Source: JBASEY01 sp964404285 (GTDB taxonomy: Bacteria > CSSED10-310). Taken from it: a stretch of DNA of 64,000 bases. Shown in pieces: positions 27,353 to 36,534 of this stretch. The position numbers and the translations under genes are program-made. Where the stretch lies: positions 124,001 to 188,000 of the forward strand of contig CAYOJK010000001.1 in NCBI GenBank assembly GCA_964404285.1, in the 5' to 3' direction. The notes beneath the pieces are model-generated. The model did no database searches. It was not told the DNA's origin and saw only the letters and a program-made list of their open reading frames with translations. The stretch's first letter is position 1. Each line of letters opens with the position of its first letter.

Positions 27353-28501
27353 ATGAAGCATCTCGTCAAACTTATTATCCCACTGTTGCTCATAGGGTTC
27401 AGCACGTCTCTAGTGACATCGGAAACACTCAAGTGTGTTCAGATATTTACGCTGGAGAGCCGTGATGTTGACTCTCTTCATGAAGAATTCAAATATTTGA
27501 AAGATTTCGGATTTAACACCTTGATCATAAGAGTTTTCAAAAATCCTGGTGATAGCCCTTACCAATTTTTACCTGAAAAGCATTCGACAGGTGTATATTT
27601 CGCTTCATCAACCGAGCCTGTTGTGTCTGATATTTTAACGCCGGTTTTGGCAGCAGCGCATCAACTTGATATGAAAGTCTTTGCCTGGATAACCACACGT
27701 AAAAGCCAATGGATCCGTCAAGCCCATCCTGAATGGGACAGCCCGGTCGTCGATCCTGTAACTGGTGACGTTTCTGCTGGAGGTCATCTGGACATATTTC
27801 GATCTGACGCCGGGAATCAAATTCTTGGTATGTTGAATGAATTAGCGGAATCCGGAGTAGATGGTATTTTATTGCAAGATGACCTTGTCTCACGTCAATA
27901 TGAAGACTTTTTGACGTATTCATGGTTGACTTACAAAGGGCGCGCTTTCCAAAAAAATGATTTGAATGAACTGTTCAATCTAGCCAATAAACCTTATCGA
28001 TATCGACCATCCTATTATAATTGGGCTCGGCACAAATCACGCTCTTTGGCTAAAGCTCTTAAATACATAGTGACTGAACTAAAAAAACAGCGCCCTTGTC
28101 TTAAAATCGCCGGCAATCTGTATTATGAAACAGTGGCTTCACCACAAAATGGACGTCTCTGGTTAAGCCAAGACCTAGAAGAATTCGCATCGATTCCTGT
28201 TGATTATTGGGCAGTCATGGCATACCAGCTACAAATTGCTAAGGAACTGAATCTGACATTGGAGCAAATCGCGGTTAAACTCCAACTAGTCAGACAGGAT
28301 TTACATAACAGTTTTTTAGTTCCTAACTCCAAAATTCTTTGGAAATTTCAAACTCAGGATTGGCAAACAGGAAAGTTAATGACACATGGGGAATGGGAAA
28401 GATTTTTAAAGGTTTTCTCTCCTGATCAATTTGTCTTAGCCCCCTATCGAAATCGTGATAATGTACGATCTTTTATGTCTGCGACACTATCGACGGAGTG
28501 A
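27353..28501 (+). CDS. Secreted GHL13/PgaB-C-terminal-like hydrolase
   Basis: 382 residues with a signal peptide (LIIPLLLIGFSTSLVTS). Strands and turns match the TIM-barrel of GHL10/GHL13 families and the C-terminal domain of PgaB: LKDFGFNTLIIRVF, DMKVFAWITTRKSQW, GVDGILLQDDLVSR (about 165-180, the paired Asp at the active site), and VDYWAVMAYQLQ. PgaB-type domains cleave partly de-N-acetylated poly-N-acetylglucosamine. The NodB-like deacetylase half of PgaB is absent, so this is a stand-alone barrel; substrate unproven. The 3' end overlaps coaD by 15 bases on the opposite strand. Confidence 0.7.
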   Translation: MKHLVKLIIPLLLIGFSTSLVTSETLKCVQIFTLESRDVDSLHEEFKYLKDFGFNTLIIRVFKNPGDSPYQFLPEKHSTGVYFASSTEPVVSDILTPVLAAAHQLDMKVFAWITTRKSQWIRQAHPEWDSPVVDPVTGDVSAGGHLDIFRSDAGNQILGMLNELAESGVDGILLQDDLVSRQYEDFLTYSWLTYKGRAFQKNDLNELFNLANKPYRYRPSYYNWARHKSRSLAKALKYIVTELKKQRPCLKIAGNLYYETVASPQNGRLWLSQDLEEFASIPVDYWAVMAYQLQIAKELNLTLEQIAVKLQLVRQDLHNSFLVPNSKILWKFQTQDWQTGKLMTHGEWERFLKVFSPDQFVLAPYRNRDNVRSFMSATLSTE

Positions 28502-28975
28502 TAATTTTTCGTTTAACCTCTTCAGGACTCTGTCAGGTACCAAGCCGGTGACATCTCCCCCCAAAGAGGCCACTTCCTTCACCAAACCAGAGCTCAGATA
28601 AGTGACTTCTGCGCCCGACATGAAATAGACCATCTGAATGTCCGGCTTTAAACGACGGTTCATCAAGGATAGTTGAAATTCAAATTCAAAATCCGATAAA
28701 GCCCTGAGTCCTCTGACAATTGCTTTAGCTTCGATTTTTTCGGCGTATTTCACTAAAAGTCCATCAAAGCTACCGACACTGATAGCAAGGTTTTCATCTT
28801 TCAAAACGCCTTCTATCATCTTGACGCGTTCAGCCAATGTAAAAAGGGGTTGTTTGGATGGATTGACAACAACAGCAATCGTTAATTTTTCAAAAATAAG
28901 CCGGGCACGATGAATAATATCCAGATGTCCGTTGGTAATAGGATCAAAGCTTCCAGGATATATTGCATGAATCAT
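28487..28975 (-). CDS. coaD: Phosphopantetheine adenylyltransferase CoaD
   Basis: 162 residues, normal length. N-terminal IYPGSFDPITNGHLDIIHRA holds the nucleotidyltransferase TxGH motif (TNGH), followed by VVVNPSKQPLFTLAERV, ivRGLRALSDFEFE with the pantetheine-site Arg (RGLR, about 88-91), and YLSSGLVKEVASLGG with the SSxxVKE signature. Role: transfers AMP from ATP to 4'-phosphopantetheine in CoA synthesis. It follows rsmD by 17 bases, the rsmD-coaD pairing common in many bacteria. Confidence 0.97.
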   Translation of the reverse strand: MIHAIYPGSFDPITNGHLDIIHRARLIFEKLTIAVVVNPSKQPLFTLAERVKMIEGVLKDENLAISVGSFDGLLVKYAEKIEAKAIVRGLRALSDFEFEFQLSLMNRRLKPDIQMVYFMSGAEVTYLSSGLVKEVASLGGDVTGLVPDRVLKRLNEKLSLRR

Positions 28976-28992
28976 TTTAAAGCCTCTTTTCT

Positions 28993-29559
28993 TTATTGCT
29001 GAGATGGCACGACATAAGTGAACGCAGTTTCACCATAGCGCACAGAGCGCGTTATTTTCCATCCCGATGCGTTTAACAATGGATCATGTTTATGGTGATG
29101 CTCTATCACAATCAGGCTGATTCCCTTGCTGAATTCAGAATTGGACAGAAGATTAAATACCGTCGGCATCATTGGATCATTATACGGTGGATCAAAAAAA
29201 CAGATCGCTTCAGGTAACAACTTTAGCGCCCTTTCGATTGTTTTAAGGATATCACCACAAATTACGGTGGCCTGTTCTTGGTATCCGAATGATTTGATCG
29301 TCTGTTGTACAACTGAGCAGAGTTCTGATTTTGCTTCCAAAAAGATGACGTGAGCGGCTCTCCTTGATAAGGCTTCAAATCCCATAATACCGGTTCCGGC
29401 AAATGCATCGATAAAATTTCGGCCATTTAAATCATATTTGATGTGTTCGAAAAAGCTCTGTCTGATTTTTTCAGTTACCGGGCGTAATTCTATGGTGTCT
29501 GGGACGATTATATGTCTACCTTTTAAGAATCCGCCTGTGATACGGAGACGTTTTTTCAT
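28993..29559 (-). CDS. rsmD: 16S rRNA (guanine966-N2)-methyltransferase RsmD
   Basis: 188 residues. RITGGFLKGRHI at the N-terminus, RPVTEKIRQSFFEHI, SAM-binding FIDAFAGTGIMGFEALSR (about 50-67), and catalytic FFDPPYND (about 122-129) define the RsmD family. It methylates G966 of 16S rRNA. Start and the preceding PEGA-protein stop overlap as ATGA (29556-29559), and coaD follows, so the minus-strand unit 30754 to 28487 is probably one transcript. Confidence 0.95.
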   Translation of the reverse strand: MKKRLRITGGFLKGRHIIVPDTIELRPVTEKIRQSFFEHIKYDLNGRNFIDAFAGTGIMGFEALSRRAAHVIFLEAKSELCSVVQQTIKSFGYQEQATVICGDILKTIERALKLLPEAICFFDPPYNDPMMPTVFNLLSNSEFSKGISLIVIEHHHKHDPLLNASGWKITRSVRYGETAFTYVVPSQQ

Positions 29560-30551
29560 CGAATCAAGTCAGAGGATGAGCCAGAGAAAGAATACTCACG
29601 TTCATCTGGTTTCTGATCTCCAGCCATGATTAAAAACCCCGTACTGCTCACCAAATTAATATCGGGGGCAGCCTGTTCGATTTCTTTCAACCGTATATTG
29701 ACAGTCAAGTCGACCAATTCTATACCGTTGATTTGGATATCCGAGATATAATACCGGAGTGTGGGTGGCGGCAAATGTCGTAGCGGCATATCACGACGCA
29801 CTTCACCCTGCCAAAGGTTAAGTTCCAAACAGGCAACACCTGAGCCGCGAAACTGACGTTTGGTTTGATCATCCAATAGAAAAATGGCTTCACCGGACTT
29901 AACACGTGTCTGCCACGGGACAAGGTTAAGGTTAGCATCACAGCCTGGGCATTGGCTTCTGGTACGAATGATCCATGACCAGGCTTCATCGACTTTTACT
30001 CCGTCCACATTCAAATGCACTCTCACCACTGGTTCTCGAGGTTCCATTTTCCATTTCAAATAAATATCATTGGCGCCATCAAAATCGATTTCTTCTTGTC
30101 GAGTAAAAAATAATGGGTGTTCAACCTTGATCAAATGCCTGCCTTTTTTCAGCATATTGAACAGCCCAGGAGTCACTCCCTGCTGTTTTCCATCAATATA
30201 AAGTTCCAGACCCGATGGATCAGTCAGAATCGTTACTCCCGGCTGTTTATGTCCAGCCGGAATATAGTTTTTCACGGGTGCAGATCTAGATGAATCCTGC
30301 CCCATCAACACGACAATAATACCATCGGAAACACCGTTACTGACCAGATTTTCAAGCACGGGTAACGTAACCTCAAAATCAATGCCGTGTTTGACAATCT
30401 GATTGACGATTTGTTCTGAACTCATGCCACTTTTTTGCATTTCAATAATATCTTCAGGTATCAATTTAGATAAAGTCTTTCCAATTGAAACGTGAATTGT
30501 CAAAGAACAAATCATCACAATAAAAACAAGATGCTTATTGTTTACCCACAT
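29556..30551 (-). CDS. Secreted PEGA-domain protein
   Basis: 331 residues. Signal-like start (LVFIVMICSLTIHVSIG), an SHOCT-like helical hairpin (EMQKSGMSSEQIVNQIVKHGIDFE) and then a PEGA beta domain at about 103-150: VTILTDPSGLELYIDGKQQG, TPG, LKKGRHLIKVEHP. The rest is beta-rich with a CPGCD motif near 205 and is not assigned. PEGA domains bind or pack against surface components; no enzymatic role is implied. Coupled by ATGA overlap to rsmD and overlapped by 10 bases at its start by a small upstream gene. Confidence 0.7.
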   Translation of the reverse strand: MWVNNKHLVFIVMICSLTIHVSIGKTLSKLIPEDIIEMQKSGMSSEQIVNQIVKHGIDFEVTLPVLENLVSNGVSDGIIVVLMGQDSSRSAPVKNYIPAGHKQPGVTILTDPSGLELYIDGKQQGVTPGLFNMLKKGRHLIKVEHPLFFTRQEEIDFDGANDIYLKWKMEPREPVVRVHLNVDGVKVDEAWSWIIRTRSQCPGCDANLNLVPWQTRVKSGEAIFLLDDQTKRQFRGSGVACLELNLWQGEVRRDMPLRHLPPPTLRYYISDIQINGIELVDLTVNIRLKEIEQAAPDINLVSSTGFLIMAGDQKPDEREYSFSGSSSDLIR

Positions 30552-30754
30552 ACGAGTTCTCCTGTTTTTAAACAGAACTCAACCGTTCTGTCGGGAGTTT
30601 TTATAATGGCCATACCCGATTCGAACACTGTTATTCGTGATGCAAATTCTTCCAAGTCAAAATCGGCGACTATCACACCATTGACAGCATCTACACGATC
30701 GGTGGCGTGTATACGATATTGAATCCGTTTGTTGATATAGGCTATCCCTTTCAC
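30542..30754 (-). CDS. Small hypothetical protein (70 aa)
   Basis: GTG start with AGGAGG 11 bases upstream, and the stop overlaps the start of the PEGA gene by 10 bases, both of which argue for a real gene. The product has no Cys cluster or membrane segment; the sequence (VNGVIVADFDLEEFASRITVFESGMAIIKTPDRTVEFCLKTGELV, read in parts) looks like a small beta-alpha-beta protein, possibly sensing or binding. No family is recognised. Confidence 0.5.
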   Translation of the reverse strand: MKGIAYINKRIQYRIHATDRVDAVNGVIVADFDLEEFASRITVFESGMAIIKTPDRTVEFCLKTGELVCG

Positions 30755-30856
30755 TTTTCGACAAACCTCCTATTTATCAAAATCACACCTTCCGCAACCG
30801 ATATACCTACGTATTATTTGGCTCAAAGACAACCTTCCGGTTTTTAATCATTTTCT

Positions 30857-31546
30857 CTACAAATTAGTAAGAACAACAATCCCGTCTTTCCTGACTGATT
30901 TGCGAATTTTTTTGAACATCCCGCTTGTTTGCGAGGGAAACTGATTATGTCCTTTATATCCATGGTAGAATTGAATAACTCTATCGACATATTGTTGAGT
31001 TTCTTTAATTTCTGGAATCCTTCCCAGGCGGAGCACCAGGTTTTCTCCGGCGTTATACGCGGCAATTGCCAGAGGTGGATCTGAAGGGAACAATCCCATT
31101 AGAAATTTAAGATATTTAATACCTCCCTCGATATTATCATGCGGATGATAAATATCTTTTACATTGAACCTAGCAGCTGTATCCGGCATCAACTGCATCA
31201 CACCCACAGCGCCTTTTGGTGATACAGCGTCCACTCTAAAGCTTGATTCGGCATGTGCTACTGCTTTTGCAAGATCAGGATCGACACCAAATTTCTTGGC
31301 TGTATCCTCAACCAATTTTATAATTTCTGTTTTATTCTTTCTCACCGCAGGAAGACTCTGTTTTGTTTCCTTTAAAAACAGTGTTCCTTTATTTTTAATT
31401 GCGGATGTATTTCCAATGTGCATAATTCCGTTTTCATCCTTAAAAAAATATATATCCGCTCTCATAGTCTGAGCAAGGCACAACAATAAGGTTCCTGTCA
31501 CAAACAACTGAAGTGGACTTCGATATTTACTGAATAACTGTAGCAT
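30857..31546 (-). CDS. Secreted lytic transglycosylase (SLT) with DUF4124-like N-terminus
   Basis: 229 residues from ATG 31546. Signal/anchor segment LFVTGTLLLCLAQTMRA, then ADIYFFKDENGIMHIGNT, a DUF4124-type Y-x-W/F-x-D-x-x-G module often placed before SLT domains. Catalytic core: HAESSFRVDAVSPKGAVGVMQLMPDTA in parts (HAESSF with the Glu, KGAVGVMQLMP) near residues 98-125, and LAIAAYNAGENLV near 165. Role: peptidoglycan cleavage in the periplasm, often to let envelope machines pass. It overlaps the end of the cohesin-like gene by 20 bases, so it is probably translated with it. Confidence 0.88.
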   Translation of the reverse strand: MLQLFSKYRSPLQLFVTGTLLLCLAQTMRADIYFFKDENGIMHIGNTSAIKNKGTLFLKETKQSLPAVRKNKTEIIKLVEDTAKKFGVDPDLAKAVAHAESSFRVDAVSPKGAVGVMQLMPDTAARFNVKDIYHPHDNIEGGIKYLKFLMGLFPSDPPLAIAAYNAGENLVLRLGRIPEIKETQQYVDRVIQFYHGYKGHNQFPSQTSGMFKKIRKSVRKDGIVVLTNL

Positions 31547-32102
31547 AGCCCCCATACCAGGACACTCCGGTAACCGGGATAGTTCCACCTTTTTCTGGAG
31601 TCATTAGTTTAGCGTTTTCAAAAGAGAAAGAAGAGGATCCGGATCGAAGCGCTGTAAACCGAAATACAATAAGCATGCCTTTAGCATTCTCAACGGCTGC
31701 ATCTTCTAATAATGTCACCCCAACGACTAATCTGCCTGAATCTTGAGAATCCAGAGCAACTTGATATAGAACAGATCCAGCTGTTTCCAAGACTATTCCT
31801 TCAGAAAAACCACTATAGGCAAATACCTCATCTCGAAAAACCAAGTCAAAATAAGCGCCGTGTGTTAGGCCGTTCGTTATTGAATTTAAATCGACCGCTA
31901 ATTTTAATTCATCTGGTTCTGAACTCACCTGTGCTAAAAACACACTGTTTGTTCCAGGTGACGGGTTGTCCATCGTCCATGTTATACTCAGATCATAAGA
32001 AACAACATCATCGTCACAGCCGGAAAAACCATTTAAAAAGGCAAGATACATTAAAACTAGCATACTCATTCGAATTGACATTTTCTTTTTTACATGATTC
32101 AT
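31527..32102 (-). CDS. Cohesin-like lipoprotein
   Basis: 191 residues. Lipoprotein signal with lipobox FSGC at about residue 29 followed by acidic DDD. The mature part has the strand pattern of cohesin domains: SVFLAQVSS, ELKLAVDLNSI, THGAYFDLVFRDEVF, GRLVVGVTLL, GMLIVFRFTAL, SFSFENAKLM. Cohesins bind dockerins; dockerin modules are present in the proteins at 36535 and 57874. A lipid-anchored cohesin could hold such proteins on the cell surface, but cohesin-fold proteins without a dockerin partner also exist. Confidence 0.6.
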   Translation of the reverse strand: MNHVKKKMSIRMSMLVLMYLAFLNGFSGCDDDVVSYDLSITWTMDNPSPGTNSVFLAQVSSEPDELKLAVDLNSITNGLTHGAYFDLVFRDEVFAYSGFSEGIVLETAGSVLYQVALDSQDSGRLVVGVTLLEDAAVENAKGMLIVFRFTALRSGSSSFSFENAKLMTPEKGGTIPVTGVSWYGGYATVIQ

Positions 32103-32163
32103 CGTTCCAACTGCTCCACAATGAAAGGTAGCTTATCTTATTTTGTCAAGGCAAGCCATTCCT

Positions 32164-33858
32164 TTAAATCCTTCCCGATCTGATAATCGTAATCAGCAAC
32201 CACAAGCCCAACAATGCGGCCAACGTATAGCCAACGACTCCTATTACCGGATAACCAAAAACAAAAGGTCCTAGTTTTGAATACATTATTATTGATGAGC
32301 CCAGAATCAGAGCGGCTACGACGATACTAAAAGACAATCGATTGCCGGTTTTTTCTATAACTTTGTAGAAACCATCGAGATTGACATGAGAGTACTCCAG
32401 TCGGAGTTTTCCTCGAAGCAAACGCTGAAATAGGATTTCGATATATCGAGGTAAAACTGATGCCGTATGTCTAAGGTCCTGCAATGTCGATACGGTGTCT
32501 TCCATTATTTGTTTAGGATTTCGACGGCGTTTGAGTATCTTTGTTATCAAGGGTTTACTAATGTCTATCACGTCGATATCCGGATCCAATTGGCTTCCGA
32601 CACCTTCCGATATCACCATTGCCCGGGTCAACATCAGAAAACCACCGGGTAATCCCACTCCAAACCTAAGAACCGTTTCAACTAATTTTGACAGCAGTTC
32701 ACCAATTCCAATTTTTTTAAGCGGTAACCCATAATGCAATTCAACTATATCCACTATCTCTCGCCGTAAATCGGTGCTTGATAGTTCATCAAATTCAAAC
32801 CCGAGTTTTCTCATACTGATAAGCAATCGATCATAGTCTTTTTGTATAATATCGACGATCAATGACCCAAGATTATCGCTTGTTCGGGAATCGAGGCGAC
32901 CCACCATGCCGAAGTCAATCATTCCAATTCGACCGCCGGGCATCGCTAGAATATTTCCTGGATGCGGATCTGCATGAAACAAACCAAATTCTAAAACTTG
33001 GCGCAAAAATATATATACACCATCTCGGGCAAGTTTTTTGGGGTCATAGCCGGCAGTCTGCAGTACTGCCGGGTCATCCAAAGGCAGACCCACCACTTTT
33101 TGCATCGTTATCACAGTTTTACCACTGTAATCCCAATAGACTTCCGGGATAACAACTTTGTCTTCAAATCGAAAGTTTTCTCTAAACCGCTCAATATTCA
33201 ATGCTTCGATGTTATAATCTATCTCTTGAAGAATCGTTTTTTCAAACTCCCTGACTAAGCCTTGGGGATCAAAATGAGAAAACCCTTCAACCCTACCGGT
33301 CAATATCCTTGCCAACATGTGCAGTATATCCAGATCGTTTTTTATGATGAGATCAATCCCTGGTCTGCGAACTTTTATAACGACTTCTTCCCCTGAATGA
33401 AGTTTTCCAGTGTAAACCTGTCCGATCGATGCTGTTGCAATAGGTTGTTCGGAAAATTCCGAAAATACATTTTCCAGGCTGTCATCAAAAGAATCTTCCA
33501 ATGTCTTTTTGATCGCAGGGAAAGGCATTGGTTTAACATCTTCCCTGAGCTTTTTCAGTTCAAGAATAAAATTCTCAGGGAGAATATCGGGGCGTGTACT
33601 GAGCACCTGACCCAATTTGATAAATGTCGGGCCAAGTTCCTCCAGAACAAAACGAAACCGCTCCGGCATAGTCAAAGGGTCTAATGGGGATACAGAATCA
33701 TCCGGTGAAAGCGCTGAAGCTCGTTTTCCAAGCGGCAGCAGGCGATCCAATCCTAACTGGCGGATCAGCTGGCCAAACCCATGTTTTAATAACACATTGA
33801 GAATGGCTTGCATTCTTTGAAGATTTCGGTAGGTTCGAATGGTTTTCCTAAACGCCAT
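32164..33858 (-). CDS. UbiB/ABC1/AarF atypical kinase-like protein
   Basis: 564 residues. Family marks: ELGPTFIKLGQVLSTRPD with the KxGQ motif (about 72-89), Ala-rich replacement of the P-loop ASIGQVYTG (about 138-146), VVIKVRRPG (catalytic Lys, about 155), FHADPHPGN (about 290) and MIDFGMVG (about 310). Two C-terminal membrane helices (LSFSIVVAALILGSSIIMY, and VIGVVGYTLAALLGLWLLITI). Known: UbiB proteins are ATPases needed for ubiquinone or other isoprenoid-lipid metabolism. No quinone biosynthesis gene is near, so the symbol is withheld. A strong promoter precedes it at 33885-33914. Confidence 0.9.
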   Translation of the reverse strand: MAFRKTIRTYRNLQRMQAILNVLLKHGFGQLIRQLGLDRLLPLGKRASALSPDDSVSPLDPLTMPERFRFVLEELGPTFIKLGQVLSTRPDILPENFILELKKLREDVKPMPFPAIKKTLEDSFDDSLENVFSEFSEQPIATASIGQVYTGKLHSGEEVVIKVRRPGIDLIIKNDLDILHMLARILTGRVEGFSHFDPQGLVREFEKTILQEIDYNIEALNIERFRENFRFEDKVVIPEVYWDYSGKTVITMQKVVGLPLDDPAVLQTAGYDPKKLARDGVYIFLRQVLEFGLFHADPHPGNILAMPGGRIGMIDFGMVGRLDSRTSDNLGSLIVDIIQKDYDRLLISMRKLGFEFDELSSTDLRREIVDIVELHYGLPLKKIGIGELLSKLVETVLRFGVGLPGGFLMLTRAMVISEGVGSQLDPDIDVIDISKPLITKILKRRRNPKQIMEDTVSTLQDLRHTASVLPRYIEILFQRLLRGKLRLEYSHVNLDGFYKVIEKTGNRLSFSIVVAALILGSSIIMYSKLGPFVFGYPVIGVVGYTLAALLGLWLLITIIRSGRI

Positions 33859-33884
33859 ATACGCTTCATTCCCTCTGAGTTCAC

Positions 33885-33914
33885 ATTATAGACCGCTTTT
33901 ACTGCACCGGTCAA
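33885..33914 (-). promoter_or_regulatory. Sigma70 promoter of the UbiB-like gene
   Basis: On the minus strand: TTGACC (33914-33909), 18-base spacer, perfect TATAAT (33890-33885), 26 bases before the ATG at 33858. The GAGGG ribosome site lies between. Confidence 0.75.
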
Positions 33915-33998
33915 AACCAAATAAGATTCATTCTTTTTTCAACTATGCGTTTATGCTAGTTTATTAGTGGCTTTAAAAATGAATCATGAGGATCATCC

Positions 33999-35600
33999 AT
34001 GAAAATCGCAGATTCATGTCAAATGCGTAAACTGGACCAGATGACAATTGAAAAAACGGGTATTCCAGCAGAAGTTCTGATGGAGAATGCCGGTCGAGCT
34101 GTATATAGAGCTCTGGCCGACGAAATAGAAAATCTTCATCTCCATCGAATCGTCATTTTATGCGGGGCCGGCAATAACGGAGGCGATGGGTTTGTCATCG
34201 CTCGATATCTAGCTGATGTCGTCCCATTCGTTCTTCTTTTTGAAAAACGCTCTAATCTGAAAGGCGCTTCGCGCATTCATGCAGATGCCGCTTTCAACAT
34301 TGGTATTCCAATCCAAGAAATTAACGAGGAAAACAAACAGATAGCAGAAGAACAGATCAAGAAAGCAGATATTGTTATCGACGCTCTATTTGGTACGGGA
34401 ATCAATCGCCCGCTCGATGGATTGTTTTCCAAGATGGTCAACGCCGTCAACGCGTCAAATGCCTGGGTGGTTTCAGTTGATATTCCCTCAGGGCTGTCTG
34501 CTGATTCCAGTTACTTGATCGGCCCTTGTATCCATGCAGATATTACCGTCACGTTTGGCCTGCCCAAGCCCGGGTTGCTGCTTTATCCGGCTGCAAAGCA
34601 AATAGGAAAACTCATGGTTGCCGATATATCCATACCAAAAACGAATGTTCAAAAAATGAACCTTGCCGGCGAAATCCTGACTCCTGAATGTTTTCCCGTT
34701 TTTTATAAACCCATAGAGCCTGACAGCCATAAAGGAAGCCAGGGTCATCTATTGATAATTGCCGGATCACCAGGAAAAACCGGTGCTGCTATATTGGCTG
34801 CCAAAGCAGCTGCCCATGCAGGTACAGGATTGGTGACTGTTGCAATTCCAGGTCCTTTAAATACAATTCTTGAAAATAATCTCATTGAAGTCATGACACT
34901 TCCTATGCCGGGGCAATCCCAATTTTTTACTCCAGACCATGTGAAGACAATTGTCGAAGCGCTGCCAGGAAAAACTGCCGTTCTGGCCGGACCGGGACTC
35001 GGCACTCAGGCAGAGACTATAGAATTCTTACGCCTTGTCTCCCAAGAAATCCATGTTCCCTTTATCCTGGATGCTGATGCACTGAATTGCGCTTCTGTTG
35101 ATCCAAAACCTTTTTTCCAACTTGACCGAGTCAATATCTTGACACCTCACCCCGGTGAATTCAGTCGTTTGGTCAAACAACCCGTTGAAGATATTTTGAA
35201 TAATCAGATTGAAATAGTCTCTCAATATTCTCAAACAACAGGAAATATCATTGTGTTTAAAACCGCTCGCACCATTATTGCCAAACCGGACGGTAGCTAT
35301 CTGGTCAACGTCACGGGCAATTCCGGCCTGGCATCCGGCGGTTCTGGAGATGTGTTAGCCGGCTTGATAGCAGGACTGGCTGCCCGAAATATAGAACCCG
35401 AACAGGCTGTAGCTGCAGGAGTGTTCTGGCATGGTTTAACAGCAGACATCACCGCTGCTAATCGAGGACAAACCGAAATGCTTGCCGGTGACTTGATGGA
35501 TTACCTTGCTGATGCACGCACTTTTTCAATCGACAACATGGATGCATTTGATGGTCGGTGTATACCATGGACTGAACAATCTATTGTTGACGATTGGTAG
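33999..35600 (+). CDS. nnr: Bifunctional NAD(P)HX epimerase / dehydratase
   Basis: 533 residues, full fusion. N-terminal YjeF_N epimerase (about 1-215): LMENAGRAVYRAL, CGAGNNGGDGFVIARYL, DALFGTGINRPL, VSVDIPSGLSAD. C-terminal ribokinase-like dehydratase (about 225-510): GHLLIIAGSPGKTGAAILAAKAA in parts, LDADALN, LTPHPGEFSRL, and SGGSGDVLAGLIAGL with the catalytic Asp (about 447). Role: repairs hydrated NADH/NADPH. It is followed by purC after 15 bases, so the two are probably co-transcribed. Confidence 0.95.
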   Translation: MKIADSCQMRKLDQMTIEKTGIPAEVLMENAGRAVYRALADEIENLHLHRIVILCGAGNNGGDGFVIARYLADVVPFVLLFEKRSNLKGASRIHADAAFNIGIPIQEINEENKQIAEEQIKKADIVIDALFGTGINRPLDGLFSKMVNAVNASNAWVVSVDIPSGLSADSSYLIGPCIHADITVTFGLPKPGLLLYPAAKQIGKLMVADISIPKTNVQKMNLAGEILTPECFPVFYKPIEPDSHKGSQGHLLIIAGSPGKTGAAILAAKAAAHAGTGLVTVAIPGPLNTILENNLIEVMTLPMPGQSQFFTPDHVKTIVEALPGKTAVLAGPGLGTQAETIEFLRLVSQEIHVPFILDADALNCASVDPKPFFQLDRVNILTPHPGEFSRLVKQPVEDILNNQIEIVSQYSQTTGNIIVFKTARTIIAKPDGSYLVNVTGNSGLASGGSGDVLAGLIAGLAARNIEPEQAVAAGVFWHGLTADITAANRGQTEMLAGDLMDYLADARTFSIDNMDAFDGRCIPWTEQSIVDDW

Positions 35601-35615
35601 AAAGGAAATAACCGA

Positions 35616-36509
35616 ATGTTTGAAGTATTGAGTAAAATCCCAGAAATCAAGCTGGTGAAAGAAGGAAAAGTGCGCTCTTTATATGATCTGCCCGATGGAA
35701 ACCTTTTGATTGTCGCCAGCGATCGTATATCGGCATTTGACGTGATTTTACCTACTTTGATTCCGGGTAAGGGAAAGATTTTGACGCAAATCAGCAACTT
35801 TTGGTTTAAAAATCTGTCTTCCATCAGACGACATCATCTTATCGAGACAGATTTCAGCGCTTTTCCTCGTTATCTATTACCAGCAGAACACTTGCTGAAA
35901 GGTAGAAGTGTTATCGTCAAGAAAACGGAAATACTGCCTTTTGAATGTATTGTCAGAGGCTATATTTCTGGTTCACTGTGGAAAGCATATCAACGCGGAC
36001 AATCTCCTTACGGCCTGAAGCTTCCAAAAAGCCTTCAGGAATCAGAAGCTTTCCCAGAACCCATTTTTACGCCGACGACTAAAGCTTCAACTGGTCATGA
36101 CATGCCTGTGACCGAAAAAAATATGATCGATATTATTGGCCAAGAGATCGCAGAGAAAGTTAAAACATTATCACTGGCTATTTTTAACGAAGGTAGTCGT
36201 TATGCTGCCGAGAAAGGAATTATTTTAGCTGATACTAAATTTGAATTCGGTTTGATCGACGGCGAACTGGTTCTAGCAGATGAATGTCTGACGCCTGATT
36301 CATCAAGATTTTGGCCACAATCATCCTATATCGTTGGTCAGTCTCAACCGAGCTATGACAAACAATATGTGCGGGATTATTTAGATACGCTCAACTGGGA
36401 CAAATCTTATCCAGGCCCGGAATTGCCTGCCGAGGTTGTCGATGCGACTCGGATGAAGTATCTTGAAGTTTATCGGTTGATTACCGGTTGTGATCCGGAT
36501 CACCTGTAA
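35616..36509 (+). CDS. purC: SAICAR synthase PurC
   Basis: 297 residues, the longer yeast-like PurC type. Seen: VKEGKVRSLYDLPDGNLLIVASDRISAFDVIL (quoted in parts: KVRSLYDL, SDRISAFDV), FECIVRGYISGSLWKAY, FTPTTKAS, DTKFEFGL, and DECLTPDSSRFWP near 225-237. Role: joins CAIR and aspartate in purine synthesis. AAAGGAAA ribosome site 7 bases before the ATG. No other purine gene is in the window. Confidence 0.97.
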   Translation: MFEVLSKIPEIKLVKEGKVRSLYDLPDGNLLIVASDRISAFDVILPTLIPGKGKILTQISNFWFKNLSSIRRHHLIETDFSAFPRYLLPAEHLLKGRSVIVKKTEILPFECIVRGYISGSLWKAYQRGQSPYGLKLPKSLQESEAFPEPIFTPTTKASTGHDMPVTEKNMIDIIGQEIAEKVKTLSLAIFNEGSRYAAEKGIILADTKFEFGLIDGELVLADECLTPDSSRFWPQSSYIVGQSQPSYDKQYVRDYLDTLNWDKSYPGPELPAEVVDATRMKYLEVYRLITGCDPDHL

Positions 36510-36534
36510 CCGATACTGTAAGGAGAGTCTTTAT

